Assembly (NCBI GenBank): GCA_005884465.1
Contig: VAZH01000260.1
Coordinates: forward strand, 1 to 14,770
Direction of reading: 5' to 3'
Length of the DNA: 14,770 bases
DNA from: Alphaproteobacteria bacterium
Lineage (GTDB): Bacteria; Pseudomonadota; Alphaproteobacteria; Rhizobiales; Xanthobacteraceae
Notes under the pieces: generated by a model
Database searches by the model: none
Told to the model about the DNA's origin: nothing
The model's input: the letters and a program-made list of their open reading frames with translations, nothing else
Program-made: the position numbers and the translations under genes
Shown: positions 1 through 6,534 of the stretch, in pieces
Numbering within the stretch: position 1 is the stretch's first letter
How the letters are laid out: every line of letters starts with the position of its first letter

Positions 1-1
1 C

Positions 2-364
2 ATATCAATCGACAGCGCTGATGGTGCCTCTTGCCTGCTGCGCCAGCGCTACAGCGACCAGATGCTGCGTCCGGGCGGGACCATCTCGGGACCGACGCTG
101 ATGGCGCTGGCGGATTGCGCGATGTATGTGGTGCTATTGTCGGCGATCGGCCCGGTCGGCCTCGCGGTAACGACAAATCTCAACATCAATTTTCTGCGCA
201 AGGGCCAGCCCGGGCAGGATGTGCTTGCGGCAGCGAGACTTTTGAAACTCGGCAAGCGGCTTGCGGTCGGCGAGGTCAATTTGCTGTCGGGGACGTTGCC
301 GGATCCAATCGCCCATGCGATATCAACCTATTCCATTCCAAACACTTATGGTTTTTTACGGTAA
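2..364 (+). CDS. PaaI-type hotdog thioesterase, 3' part only
   Basis: This is the C-terminal part of a PaaI/hotdog-fold acyl-CoA thioesterase. The 5' end lies outside the window, and the frame is open from base 2 with no stop until TAA at 362-364. The visible residues hold the family's core pattern: a GGTISGPTLMALAD stretch, where the long hotdog helix starts, then strands around LAVTTNLNINFLRKG and a VGEVNLLSG strand near the end. Members hydrolyse acyl-CoA thioesters in the cytoplasm, often with aromatic or medium-chain acyl groups; the substrate cannot be told from this fragment. An ATG at 62 is in frame, but it falls inside the conserved domain and is unlikely to be the start. It lies upstream of rplM on the same strand, but rplM appears to have its own promoter. 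Family assignment is fairly sure, function only general. Confidence 0.75.
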   Translation: MSIDSADGASCLLRQRYSDQMLRPGGTISGPTLMALADCAMYVVLLSAIGPVGLAVTTNLNINFLRKGQPGQDVLAAARLLKLGKRLAVGEVNLLSGTLPDPIAHAISTYSIPNTYGFLR

Positions 365-421
365 TATCACACCATATTCGTAAGCCATTGTTTCTACGGA
401 TGTATTTAGATTTGCGCGGCA

Positions 422-450
422 TTGACGCGGATACCCTCTTTCTCTAGAAA
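422..450 (+). promoter_or_regulatory. Candidate housekeeping promoter of rplM-rpsI
   Basis: A TTGACG box at 422-427 and a TAGAAA box at 445-450 are separated by exactly 17 bases. The -35 box is a good match to the alphaproteobacterial sigma-70 type, and the -10 box matches four of six positions. It sits about 50 bases before the rplM start, in the gap after the thioesterase gene, which is where a ribosomal-protein promoter is expected. This is a motif match only; no transcription start is known. Confidence 0.5.
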
Positions 451-460
451 CCCCCCAGTT

Positions 461-476
461 CGGCGCAGACGCGCCG
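461..476 (+). promoter_or_regulatory. Leader hairpin before rplM
   Basis: CGGCGC at 461-466 and GCGCCG at 471-476 form a perfect 6-bp GC stem with an AGAC loop, ending 25 bases before the rplM ATG. It lies between the candidate promoter and the start codon, so it would be in the mRNA leader. The E. coli rplM-rpsI operon is known to be repressed by its own L13 product. Whether this hairpin plays such a role here is inference. No strong Shine-Dalgarno sequence is seen between the hairpin and the ATG. Confidence 0.35.
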
Positions 477-501
477 CTGTCCTTTTCACGGATTTCCTCA
501 C

Positions 502-966
502 ATGAAAACGTATTCGGCAAAGCCTGCCGAGGTGACGAAGAAATGGGTGCTGATCGACGCCAAAGGTCTGGTGGTCGGCCGGCTCGCCAGCCTGGTCGCG
601 ATGCGCCTTCGCGGCAAACACCTGCCGACCTATACGCCTCATGTCGATTGCGGCGACCACGTCATCATCATCAACGCGGCTCACGTGGTGCTTACCGGGC
701 GCAAGCGCGACAACAAGGTCTATTACAATCACACCGGCTTCATCGGCGGCATCAAGGAACGCACCGCAAAGTCGATCCTCGAGGGCCGTTTTCCCGAGCG
801 CGTGGTGGAGAAGGCGGTCGAGCGCATGATTCCGCGCGGGCCATTGGGGCGCGTGCAGCTCGGCAATTTACGCGTTTACCCCGGGCCCGAGCATCCGCAC
901 GAGGCTCAGCAACCCGAGACGATCGACGTCGCTTCGATGAATCGCAAGAACATGAGGGCCGCATAA
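502..966 (+). CDS. rplM: 50S ribosomal protein L13
   Basis: Ribosomal protein L13, an early-assembling component of the 50S subunit that binds 23S rRNA. The 154-residue length is typical for alphaproteobacterial L13. Conserved blocks run the full length: [18 protein letters not shown] near residues 13-30, the [16 protein letters not shown] block, [13 protein letters not shown], and the family signature around [20 protein letters not shown], followed by the [10 protein letters not shown] tail. The ATG at 502 gives the expected MKTYSAKP N-terminus. The stop codon is followed after a single base by the rpsI start, so the two are one operon and probably translationally coupled. Identification is secure. 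Confidence 0.98.
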   Translation: MKTYSAKPAEVTKKWVLIDAKGLVVGRLASLVAMRLRGKHLPTYTPHVDCGDHVIIINAAHVVLTGRKRDNKVYYNHTGFIGGIKERTAKSILEGRFPERVVEKAVERMIPRGPLGRVQLGNLRVYPGPEHPHEAQQPETIDVASMNRKNMRAA

Positions 967-967
967 G

Positions 968-1444
968 ATGTCCGACACCATGCAGTCTCTCGACCAGTTG
1001 TCACAGCTGAAGCCGGCAGTTCCGGAAGCGCCGAAATACGTCAAGAAGGTCGACAAGCAGGGCCGTGCCTACGCCACCGGCAAGCGCAAGGACGCGGTTG
1101 CCCGGGTCTGGATCAAGCCTGGCGCCGGCAAAATCACCGTCAACACCCGCGAAGTCGAAATCTATTTCGCCCGTCCGGTGTTGCGGATGATGATCCAGCA
1201 GCCGCTGGTGGCGGCAGCCCGCGCCGGCCAATACGACGTGATCTGCACCGTGGCCGGCGGCGGTCTGTCGGGCCAGGCGGGCGCCGTGCGTCACGGCATC
1301 TCCAAGGCGCTGACCTATTTCGAGCCGGATTTGCGCGGCGTCCTGAAAAAAGGCGGCTTTCTCACCCGCGACTCGCGCGCGGTCGAGCGCAAGAAGTACG
1401 GCCGCGCCAAGGCGCGCAAGTCGTTCCAGTTCTCGAAACGCTAA
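968..1444 (+). CDS. rpsI: 30S ribosomal protein S9
   Basis: Ribosomal protein S9 of the 30S subunit. Its C-terminal tail reaches the P-site tRNA. The protein is 158 residues, with a roughly 30-residue alphaproteobacterial-type N-terminal extension before the conserved core that begins at [21 protein letters not shown]. The core continues through [14 protein letters not shown], the glycine-rich [20 protein letters not shown] loop, and the basic C-terminal tail ending [11 protein letters not shown], with the invariant terminal Lys-Arg. The start lies one base after the rplM stop. A GAGG in the last codons of rplM, about 12-15 bases upstream, may be the ribosome binding site. A strong terminator follows at 1492. 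Identification is secure. Confidence 0.98.
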   Translation: MSDTMQSLDQLSQLKPAVPEAPKYVKKVDKQGRAYATGKRKDAVARVWIKPGAGKITVNTREVEIYFARPVLRMMIQQPLVAAARAGQYDVICTVAGGGLSGQAGAVRHGISKALTYFEPDLRGVLKKGGFLTRDSRAVERKKYGRAKARKSFQFSKR

Positions 1445-1491
1445 CTGCTTCGCTAAAACTTGCCGCGAATGCGGCATCGTTAAAACTTCGG

Positions 1492-1517
1492 AAAGGGCGC
1501 TCGCGGGCGCCCTTTTT
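1492..1517 (+). terminator. Rho-independent terminator after rpsI
   Basis: AAAGGGCGC at 1492-1500 pairs perfectly with GCGCCCTTT at 1507-1515 around a TCGCGG loop. The T run at 1513-1517 overlaps the end of the stem. It starts 48 bases after the rpsI stop and closes the rplM-rpsI operon. Confidence 0.9.
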
Positions 1518-1561
1518 GTTGATGATTTACCAACGAGTTGATGCAGTTTTTTCCCGAAAAC

Positions 1562-1577
1562 TTGCGCATGCACGCAA
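1562..1577. repeat. Small inverted repeat upstream of the diguanylate cyclase gene
   Basis: TTGCG at 1562-1566 and CGCAA at 1573-1577 form 5-bp inverted arms around a 6-base centre. It lies between the rpsI terminator and the cyclase start, about 105 bases before the ATG at 1681, and could be an operator half-site pair. Arms this short occur by chance, so this is only a pointer. Confidence 0.2.
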
Positions 1578-1680
1578 ACGGATTGCCAACACCGGGAATC
1601 ATAGAATGTGGGTAGTCATGGTGCGTATTCCGTTTTTCTGACCACGCGGGGCACGCTGCATCACAACCTCTCGGTGGCCC

Positions 1681-2907
1681 ATGTTGCTTGACACGTCCAC
1701 GCTTTATCTCGTTGCCACAATGGTCGCGGCAATGCTGGGAGCCATGCTGCTGTTCTTCGGCAGGCAGGAGAATATCCCGGCGTTGAAATGGTGGGGAACC
1801 GCCTATCTGCTCGGTGCCGCGTCCATTGCGCTCTGGACATTCGCCGGCAACTTGTTTGGCGAGATGTTTTCACTGGCGTTTAGTGCCCTCAGTTTCGTGG
1901 CCTGCGGCATGGTCTGGAACGCCTCACGCGTGTTCCACGGCCGCAAACCCAATCTGCCGGGACTGTTTCTAGGCGCGATCGCCTGGATCGCTGCGGCCAT
2001 GACGCTGGCGCCCGAGGCCGCCGCAATGCGTCTGACGATCAGCGCCGGTATCGTTGCGGTTTATGCGGGGCTGACGGCCGCCGAATTGTGGTCCGAGCGC
2101 CGCAGGACAATGCAAGCGCGCTGGCCGGCGATCGCAGTGCCTGTAGCGCACGGTTTCGCGCTGATGCTGCCAATCCTGCTTGGCGATCTGTTGCACGCAA
2201 ATGGCGGTATGTTCTCCGGCAGCATCTGGGTGACGATGTTCTCGGTCGAGCTTATGCTTTACGCAATCGGCACTGTGTTCGTCATCTTCATTCTGGTGTC
2301 GGAGCGCACAGTGACCGTGCACAAGACGGCGGCGTCGATGGATCCGCTGACCGGCATGTTTAATCGCCGCGGCTTCGCGGAAGCAACGTCGCGGGTGATC
2401 GAACGCGAAGCGACAGCCGGCCGCCCAGTGACGGTGCTGATCTTCGACATCGACCATTTCAAATCGATCAACGACCGCTTCGGCCATCCGGCGGGCGACG
2501 AGATTCTCAAATTATTCGCCACCATCGTGATCAATTTGCTGCGGATCACCGACCTGTCGGGGCGAATCGGCGGCGAGGAGTTCGCGGCATTGCTGACCTG
2601 TTCGCTGGACGAAGCGGTGGTCGTAGCCGAGCGCGTGCGCGAGGCATTTGCCAATTCGGGAATCGCGGTCGAGGACGGACCGGTCGATACCACCGTGTCG
2701 ATCGGCGTTGCCGGCGGCCCGGCGGGCACCGAGTTCGAGGTATTGCTCGCGGCCGCCGATGCCGCGCTCTATCAGGCCAAGCGCGGTGGTCGCAATCGCG
2801 TCGAGGCCGCCGAGGAGCTGCCGCTGTCACTTGAAAACTGGCGGCGAAAGACCGCGGCGACCGCGCGTCGGCCGCAGCTGCAGCCTGGCGTCGCCCAGCA
2901 AGCGTAG
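1681..2907 (+). CDS. Membrane-anchored GGDEF diguanylate cyclase
   Basis: Makes cyclic di-GMP from two GTP at the inner membrane. Residues 1-210 of 408 are hydrophobic, with about six predicted membrane segments that do not match a sensor domain I can name. A short linker leads to the GGDEF domain (about 215-380): DPLTGMFNRR at 221-230, FDIDHFKSINDRFGH with metal-binding Asp around 256-258, and the active-site GGEEF at 297-301. The inhibitory I-site RxxD is present as R288-I-T-D291, exactly five residues before GGEEF, so the enzyme should be active and product-inhibited. No EAL domain follows. The Shine-Dalgarno is weak, so the start is less sure than the domain; an in-frame ATG at 1720 is an alternative. 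The spacing downstream allows co-transcription with the small gene at 2971. Confidence 0.93.
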   Translation: MLLDTSTLYLVATMVAAMLGAMLLFFGRQENIPALKWWGTAYLLGAASIALWTFAGNLFGEMFSLAFSALSFVACGMVWNASRVFHGRKPNLPGLFLGAIAWIAAAMTLAPEAAAMRLTISAGIVAVYAGLTAAELWSERRRTMQARWPAIAVPVAHGFALMLPILLGDLLHANGGMFSGSIWVTMFSVELMLYAIGTVFVIFILVSERTVTVHKTAASMDPLTGMFNRRGFAEATSRVIEREATAGRPVTVLIFDIDHFKSINDRFGHPAGDEILKLFATIVINLLRITDLSGRIGGEEFAALLTCSLDEAVVVAERVREAFANSGIAVEDGPVDTTVSIGVAGGPAGTEFEVLLAAADAALYQAKRGGRNRVEAAEELPLSLENWRRKTAATARRPQLQPGVAQQA

Positions 2908-2970
2908 GGCGCTCCCGCCGGGTGACAGCAGTAACCGGCCATTTACCATTCGATCGATATCATCCTGGCC

Positions 2971-3207
2971 ATGCAAACGACCCGCAGCTCGGATGCCCAC
3001 GCCGCCCTGATGTCGCTAGAGGCCAAGGCAGTATCGGCGCGCGGTGGGTTTGCCTGCATGTTCTCGACCTCGGACGAATACGAGACGGCGCTGATCTCGG
3101 AACGGCGCGCCCAAGGGCGCTATGATCGGCGACGAAGCCGCTGGCCAGCGGTGATGTTTGTTGGCGGTGCGCTGATGATGGCCGGTATGGTGCTGCTGTT
3201 GAACTGA
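2971..3207 (+). CDS. Small hypothetical protein with a C-terminal membrane segment
   Basis: Not recognised. It encodes 78 residues: a soluble, charged N-terminal part (about 1-50), a basic cluster YDRRRSR at 51-57, then a single hydrophobic stretch of about 18 residues (60-77) ending at the C-terminus. This layout suggests a tail-anchored inner-membrane protein with its N-terminus in the cytoplasm. It lies 63 bases after the diguanylate cyclase stop on the same strand and is followed 24 bases later by a terminator, which supports a real transcript end here. No clear Shine-Dalgarno is seen before the ATG at 2971, and an in-frame ATG at 3010 is possible. The protein could be an accessory to the cyclase, but nothing beyond adjacency supports that. 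Confidence 0.5.
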   Translation: MQTTRSSDAHAALMSLEAKAVSARGGFACMFSTSDEYETALISERRAQGRYDRRRSRWPAVMFVGGALMMAGMVLLLN

Positions 3208-3229
3208 GTTTCAGAGAGTGCGGGATGAC

Positions 3230-3252
3230 GGGGCGCCGCGAGGCGCCTTTTT
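3230..3252 (+). terminator. Rho-independent terminator after the cyclase/small-protein unit
   Basis: GGCGCC at 3232-3237 and 3242-3247 pair around a GCGA tetraloop and are followed by five T at 3248-3252. It starts 24 bases after the stop of the 78-residue gene and closes that unit. Confidence 0.75.
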
Positions 3253-3376
3253 CTTTGATGATCTTATACTTGGCAAGATTGGTTCGAGTGCCGGCCATGT
3301 GACTGGCGTGGGGCCGCGCGGGACGGCTATCTTCCCCAGCCATGGATCGCAACAGCCTCTGGTCAAAATCGTGCGA

Positions 3377-3602
3377 GCAAAACCGCTGACTGCGCGCCAA
3401 GGGCGGCAAGGGTTTTGAGCTGCACAAGTCAATCGAGAAGCCGTCGCGCTACAGGCTGTTGGCAAAGTGGGAGACGCTGGAAAATCACACCGTCGATTTC
3501 AGGGGTTCTGAGGACTTCGCGGCATGGCGTGGGTTGGTCGGGCAGTATTTCGCCTCGCCGCCCGAGGTCGAACACACCCAGACGGTACTTACGTCCGGCT
3601 GA
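3377..3602 (+). pseudogene. Decayed antibiotic-biosynthesis-monooxygenase-like gene
   Basis: From 3390 one frame reads without interruption to TGA at 3600-3602. It encodes a stretch typical of the ABM (antibiotic biosynthesis monooxygenase/quinol monooxygenase-like) family: GKGFELHKSIEKPSRYRL, KWETLENHTVDFRGSEDF, AAWRGLVGQYFASPPEVEH. Intact relatives are about 95-100 residues. The part before this is disrupted. The expected A-K-P-L that precedes LRAKG is encoded at 3377-3388 in another frame, one extra A at 3389 separates the two, and the shift creates a TGA at 3387-3389. The first 25 or so residues of the family, including the start, cannot be recognised further upstream. The C-terminal part is very well kept, so the loss looks recent. 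It ends 22 bases before the convergent AI-2E family gene. A sequencing error could explain the single base but not the missing N-terminus. Confidence 0.75.
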
Positions 3603-3623
3603 ACGCTCGTCGGCGATGCGGCG

Positions 3624-4745
3624 TCAGGCTGCCACCGCCTCGGGCGAGGTGTCCTCAGCCTTGAAATAGTCGATCACAACCTTTGCGATCGCCATCAACG
3701 GCAGGGCCAGCGCCAGCCCCCAGATGCCGAACACGACGCCGAGCAGGATCTGGAACGCAAATAGAGTGGCGGGAGGAATCTCCAGCGCCTGACGCTGGAT
3801 AATCGGCGTGAGGATGTAGCTTTCCAGCGCGTGAACGCCGAGGAAGAGCACGAATGCGCTGGCGGCTGCGACCCAACCGGACGCGAGGCTCGCAAGCACC
3901 ACGATCAGCCCGCCGAGCAGCGCACCAACCGTTGGAATGAAGGCGAGCAGGCCGGCCTGGATGCCCAGGATGAACGAACTCGGGATGCCGATGATTGCGA
4001 GGCCGATCGAGGTTACGAGGAAGACCGCGAACATGGTGATGATCTGCGCCACCAGCCAGCGCTCCAGCGTTTCACCGATCCGATCGACGATCACAGTTGC
4101 GCGTGCACGATGCCGCGCCGGAGCCATGAATAACAGCCCCCTTCGATAGACGCTCGGCTGCGCCGCGAAGGCTAGTCCGAGAAACAGCACGATAAAGAAG
4201 TTTCCGACGGCGCTCACCGTCCCAAACAGCAATTTAAAAGTCTGGCTGACGATGGCGCCGCCGCTCGAGGCGAGCGCGCCCACGCTGGGAAAATTGTGCG
4301 TCGGCGCCGTGCCGGGCGTTGCCGACGAATCCGCTGATGCGCTGGAGCTGCCGAGGTCGAAATAGCTGGTATCAATCCCGTTTCGATCAAGGAAACCTTT
4401 GACGTTGACCAGTTGCGATTTGATCGTATTGCTCAGCGCGGTGGCCTGCTGCACGATCGTGGCCCCGCCGAGGAAGATCACGCCCGACAGCAGACCCGCG
4501 AGCGCCAGACAGACAATCGTCAGCCGCAGCGAATGCGGCAACCTGACAATGCGGCCGAGCCCGTTGGTCATGGCGTTGAGCGCGACGCCAAACAGCATTC
4601 CGGCAAAGACCAGAAACAGGGTCGCGGCGAAATGCCAGGTGAACAGCAACAGGGCTGCAAATGCGACGATGCCGATGCCGCCGACTGATATCGCCCATGC
4701 CAGATCGTTGCGGGCAGCAAGGCGATCGCCAGTCCGGACTGTCAC
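3624..4745 (-). CDS. AI-2E/PerM family membrane transporter
   Basis: An inner-membrane protein of the AI-2E exporter/PerM superfamily, whose members move small molecules or ions; the substrate here is unknown. From the chosen start it is 373 residues, with two hydrophobic hairpins in the first 95 residues, a long soluble loop (about 100-160) containing an unusually Ser/Ala-rich run, and a C-terminal membrane half. That half holds the family's hallmark PSSFILGIQAGLLAFIPTVGALLGG region (FIPTVG at 269-274) and ALESYILTPIIQ near 306-317. I chose GTG at 4743-4745 because AGAAGGA lies five bases before it. The frame is open further upstream to a TTG at 4803-4805, which lacks a comparable site. It is divergent from the gene at 4889, leaving a 143-base gap for both promoters. 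Confidence 0.88.
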   Translation of the reverse strand: MTVRTGDRLAARNDLAWAISVGGIGIVAFAALLLFTWHFAATLFLVFAGMLFGVALNAMTNGLGRIVRLPHSLRLTIVCLALAGLLSGVIFLGGATIVQQATALSNTIKSQLVNVKGFLDRNGIDTSYFDLGSSSASADSSATPGTAPTHNFPSVGALASSGGAIVSQTFKLLFGTVSAVGNFFIVLFLGLAFAAQPSVYRRGLLFMAPARHRARATVIVDRIGETLERWLVAQIITMFAVFLVTSIGLAIIGIPSSFILGIQAGLLAFIPTVGALLGGLIVVLASLASGWVAAASAFVLFLGVHALESYILTPIIQRQALEIPPATLFAFQILLGVVFGIWGLALALPLMAIAKVVIDYFKAEDTSPEAVAA

Positions 4746-4888
4746 GCGATTCCTTCTCACATCGGTTTCCAACAGCACTCTTTCGCTAAACGCGCCCGGG
4801 ATCAAGCGGAGAAGCCCGCCGGTTTGACGCTGGCATGTTCGTTGTGCAAAGCGTGAGCGGAATCGGATCGTGGGCGAGGGCGGATGGC

Positions 4889-5581
4889 ATGAACTTTAGA
4901 TGGCTCGGGCCGCTCGCATTATTGGCGGTGCTGGTGATCGCCGATCAGATTCGGATCAACCGGCCCGGTCACAAATACCGTCTGACGGTCGAGGTGGAAA
5001 CGCCTGAAGGGGTCAAATCGGCCTCCGGAATCCTGGCGGTTCAACCCGACCGAGGGTACAGCCGCAGTGGGCACACCCGGACCCTGGGTGATGCCGTCCT
5101 GCTTGATCTTGGCGGCGGCAAAAACCTGATTGCGCTGCTGGCGCATGTCGACAAGACGGTCGAACTCGATGGTATGAACTATCTGGCCCTGCGCGCCTAC
5201 AACGCGGCCGGCCGCAAAGTGTCATTCAACGATATCAGCCGGATGACCGGGCCGGTGCCCGTGCAAGGCGCGTTGATCCCGGTGCTCGTGACCTTCGTCG
5301 ACCCCGGCAATCCCGCGACCGCGCGCGCGGTGCCGCCGGATGAAGTGGAAGCCGCGTTAGGTAAAGGATTTCACCTCCATGGCATCTCGGCCGAGGTGGT
5401 GCCGAACGGTTTGTGGCCGCTCGATTTTGGCGGCCCGTTCGGCGAGCCGGTGACACGCGGGATCGAGGCTAAATTGCCGTGGTGGAATCGGCCTGATGAT
5501 CCCGCCGGGAAGGCGCTCCAGGCTGCGGGTTTGCAAGGCGGCGAGGCGATCGACCCAAAACAGGTCTTCACGCGGAAATAA
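4889..5581 (+). CDS. Unrecognised protein with an N-terminal membrane anchor
   Basis: Not assigned to a family. It encodes 230 residues. Residues 5-18 (WLGPLALLAVLVIA) form one hydrophobic segment with no clear cleavage site, so the protein is probably anchored with the rest outside the cytoplasm. Next comes a beta-rich stretch starting KYRLTVEVETPEGVKSASG, which reads like a repeated strand-turn-strand fold, and a second half rich in Pro and Gly ending KQVFTRK. No catalytic motif or paired Cys is seen. The frame is open from ATG 4835, but I prefer ATG 4889 because GAGGG at 4876-4880 is eight bases upstream and the membrane segment then falls at the N-terminus. It is divergent from the AI-2E family gene and 95 bases before the PuuD-like gene on the same strand. 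Confidence 0.7.
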   Translation: MNFRWLGPLALLAVLVIADQIRINRPGHKYRLTVEVETPEGVKSASGILAVQPDRGYSRSGHTRTLGDAVLLDLGGGKNLIALLAHVDKTVELDGMNYLALRAYNAAGRKVSFNDISRMTGPVPVQGALIPVLVTFVDPGNPATARAVPPDEVEAALGKGFHLHGISAEVVPNGLWPLDFGGPFGEPVTRGIEAKLPWWNRPDDPAGKALQAAGLQGGEAIDPKQVFTRK

Positions 5582-5676
5582 CAATGCAGCCACGCACCGG
5601 GCCGCGAGATATTGATCCGGTGCGGGCTGGCGGGCATGATCGGCCATATTTGCGGCGGGAGATTGGATAGCAGACG

Positions 5677-6447
5677 ATGAGGAGGCCGGTGGTCGGTGTG
5701 ATCGGAAGCGCCTATCGCATCGAAGATCGATTTGCGACACAGCTGGTTGGAGAGCGAAATCTTCGCGCGGTGGCCGAAGTCGCGGGCGCGCTGCCGCTGA
5801 TGTTTGCCGCTGCCCCCGATATCACCGATATCGGGGCGCTGCTGGATGCGGTCGACGGCATAGTGCTGACCGGCGCTCGCGCCAACGTTCACCCGGCGCG
5901 TTTTGGCACCGAGCCGGATTCGCGGCACGAACCCTTCGACCTCCATCGTGACGACGTGGCGCTGGCACTGTCGGAAGCTTGCGTCGCCCGCGGCATACCC
6001 CTGTTCGGTATCTGCCGCGGCTTGCAGGAGATGAACGTGGCGTTCGGCGGCTCGCTGCATCCGGAAATCCGCGAATTGCCCGGACGCATGAACCATCGCA
6101 TGCCGCGCCTGGAAAACGGCGAAGTCCATCCGGACACCACTGTGGTCTTCGCCGACCGTCACGACGTCCGTCTCGTTCCCGGCGGGGTCTTTGCCCGGCT
6201 GCTCGGTTGCGAGACGATCCGCGTCAATTCGTTGCACGGTCAGGGCATTCTCGAACCGGGGAAACGGGTGGTCGTCGAGGGCGTGGCGGAGGACGGCACG
6301 ATCGAGGCGATCCGGATTGCCGACGCGCCGGGCTTTGCGCTCGGCGTGCAATGGCATGCCGAATACGACCCGCAGCGCAATCCCATCAACCGAGCATTGT
6401 TTCAGGCGTTCGGCGAGGCGCTGTTGGCGCACCGCCGGACGAACTAG
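5677..6447 (+). CDS. Gamma-glutamyl-GABA hydrolase family protein (PuuD-like, peptidase C26)
   Basis: A class I glutamine amidotransferase-like hydrolase of the peptidase C26 family, likely cleaving gamma-glutamyl amides such as gamma-glutamyl-GABA in polyamine breakdown. The 256-residue protein has the expected series: RRPVVGVIG at the N-terminus, LTGARANVHPARFG at 64-77 (compare the TGSPSNV loop of E. coli PuuD), the nucleophile elbow GICRG with Cys113, SLHGQ near 185-189, and QWHAEY at 225-230 giving His227 and Glu229. The Cys-His-Glu triad is therefore complete. No other putrescine-pathway gene (puuA, puuB, puuC) is in the window, so the physiological substrate is uncertain. The ribosome binding site is weak and distant. 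The gene is convergent with the FAH-KPR fusion gene, 87 bases apart. Confidence 0.88.
   Translation: MRRPVVGVIGSAYRIEDRFATQLVGERNLRAVAEVAGALPLMFAAAPDITDIGALLDAVDGIVLTGARANVHPARFGTEPDSRHEPFDLHRDDVALALSEACVARGIPLFGICRGLQEMNVAFGGSLHPEIRELPGRMNHRMPRLENGEVHPDTTVVFADRHDVRLVPGGVFARLLGCETIRVNSLHGQGILEPGKRVVVEGVAEDGTIEAIRIADAPGFALGVQWHAEYDPQRNPINRALFQAFGEALLAHRRTN
5814..5836. repeat. Perfect 10-bp inverted repeat inside the PuuD-like gene
   Basis: CCCCGATATC at 5814-5823 and GATATCGGGG at 5827-5836 are perfect inverse copies around a 3-base ACC loop. They lie in the coding region for residues 46-54, between conserved blocks. It would form a strong hairpin in mRNA or a cruciform in DNA. A functional role is not evident. 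Confidence 0.6.
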
Positions 6448-6534
6448 TTGGCGAGATCGAGCGCTTGCGGCCGGCGCAACGGCGCTCCCCGGCATGAGAA
6501 GCGCCGCATCCATCCGAAATGGCGCAAAATCTGC

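Noticed and set aside
3218..3418. 66-codon plus strand frame reading through the terminator at 3230
   Set aside because: It begins inside the intergenic region, runs through a terminator hairpin and ends at the frameshift of the ABM remnant. Only its last few codons before the frameshift are relict coding sequence.
5371..6513. Open frame of 380 codons on the minus strand opposite the PuuD-like gene
   Set aside because: Antisense shadow. The plus strand gene has a complete catalytic triad and family motifs.
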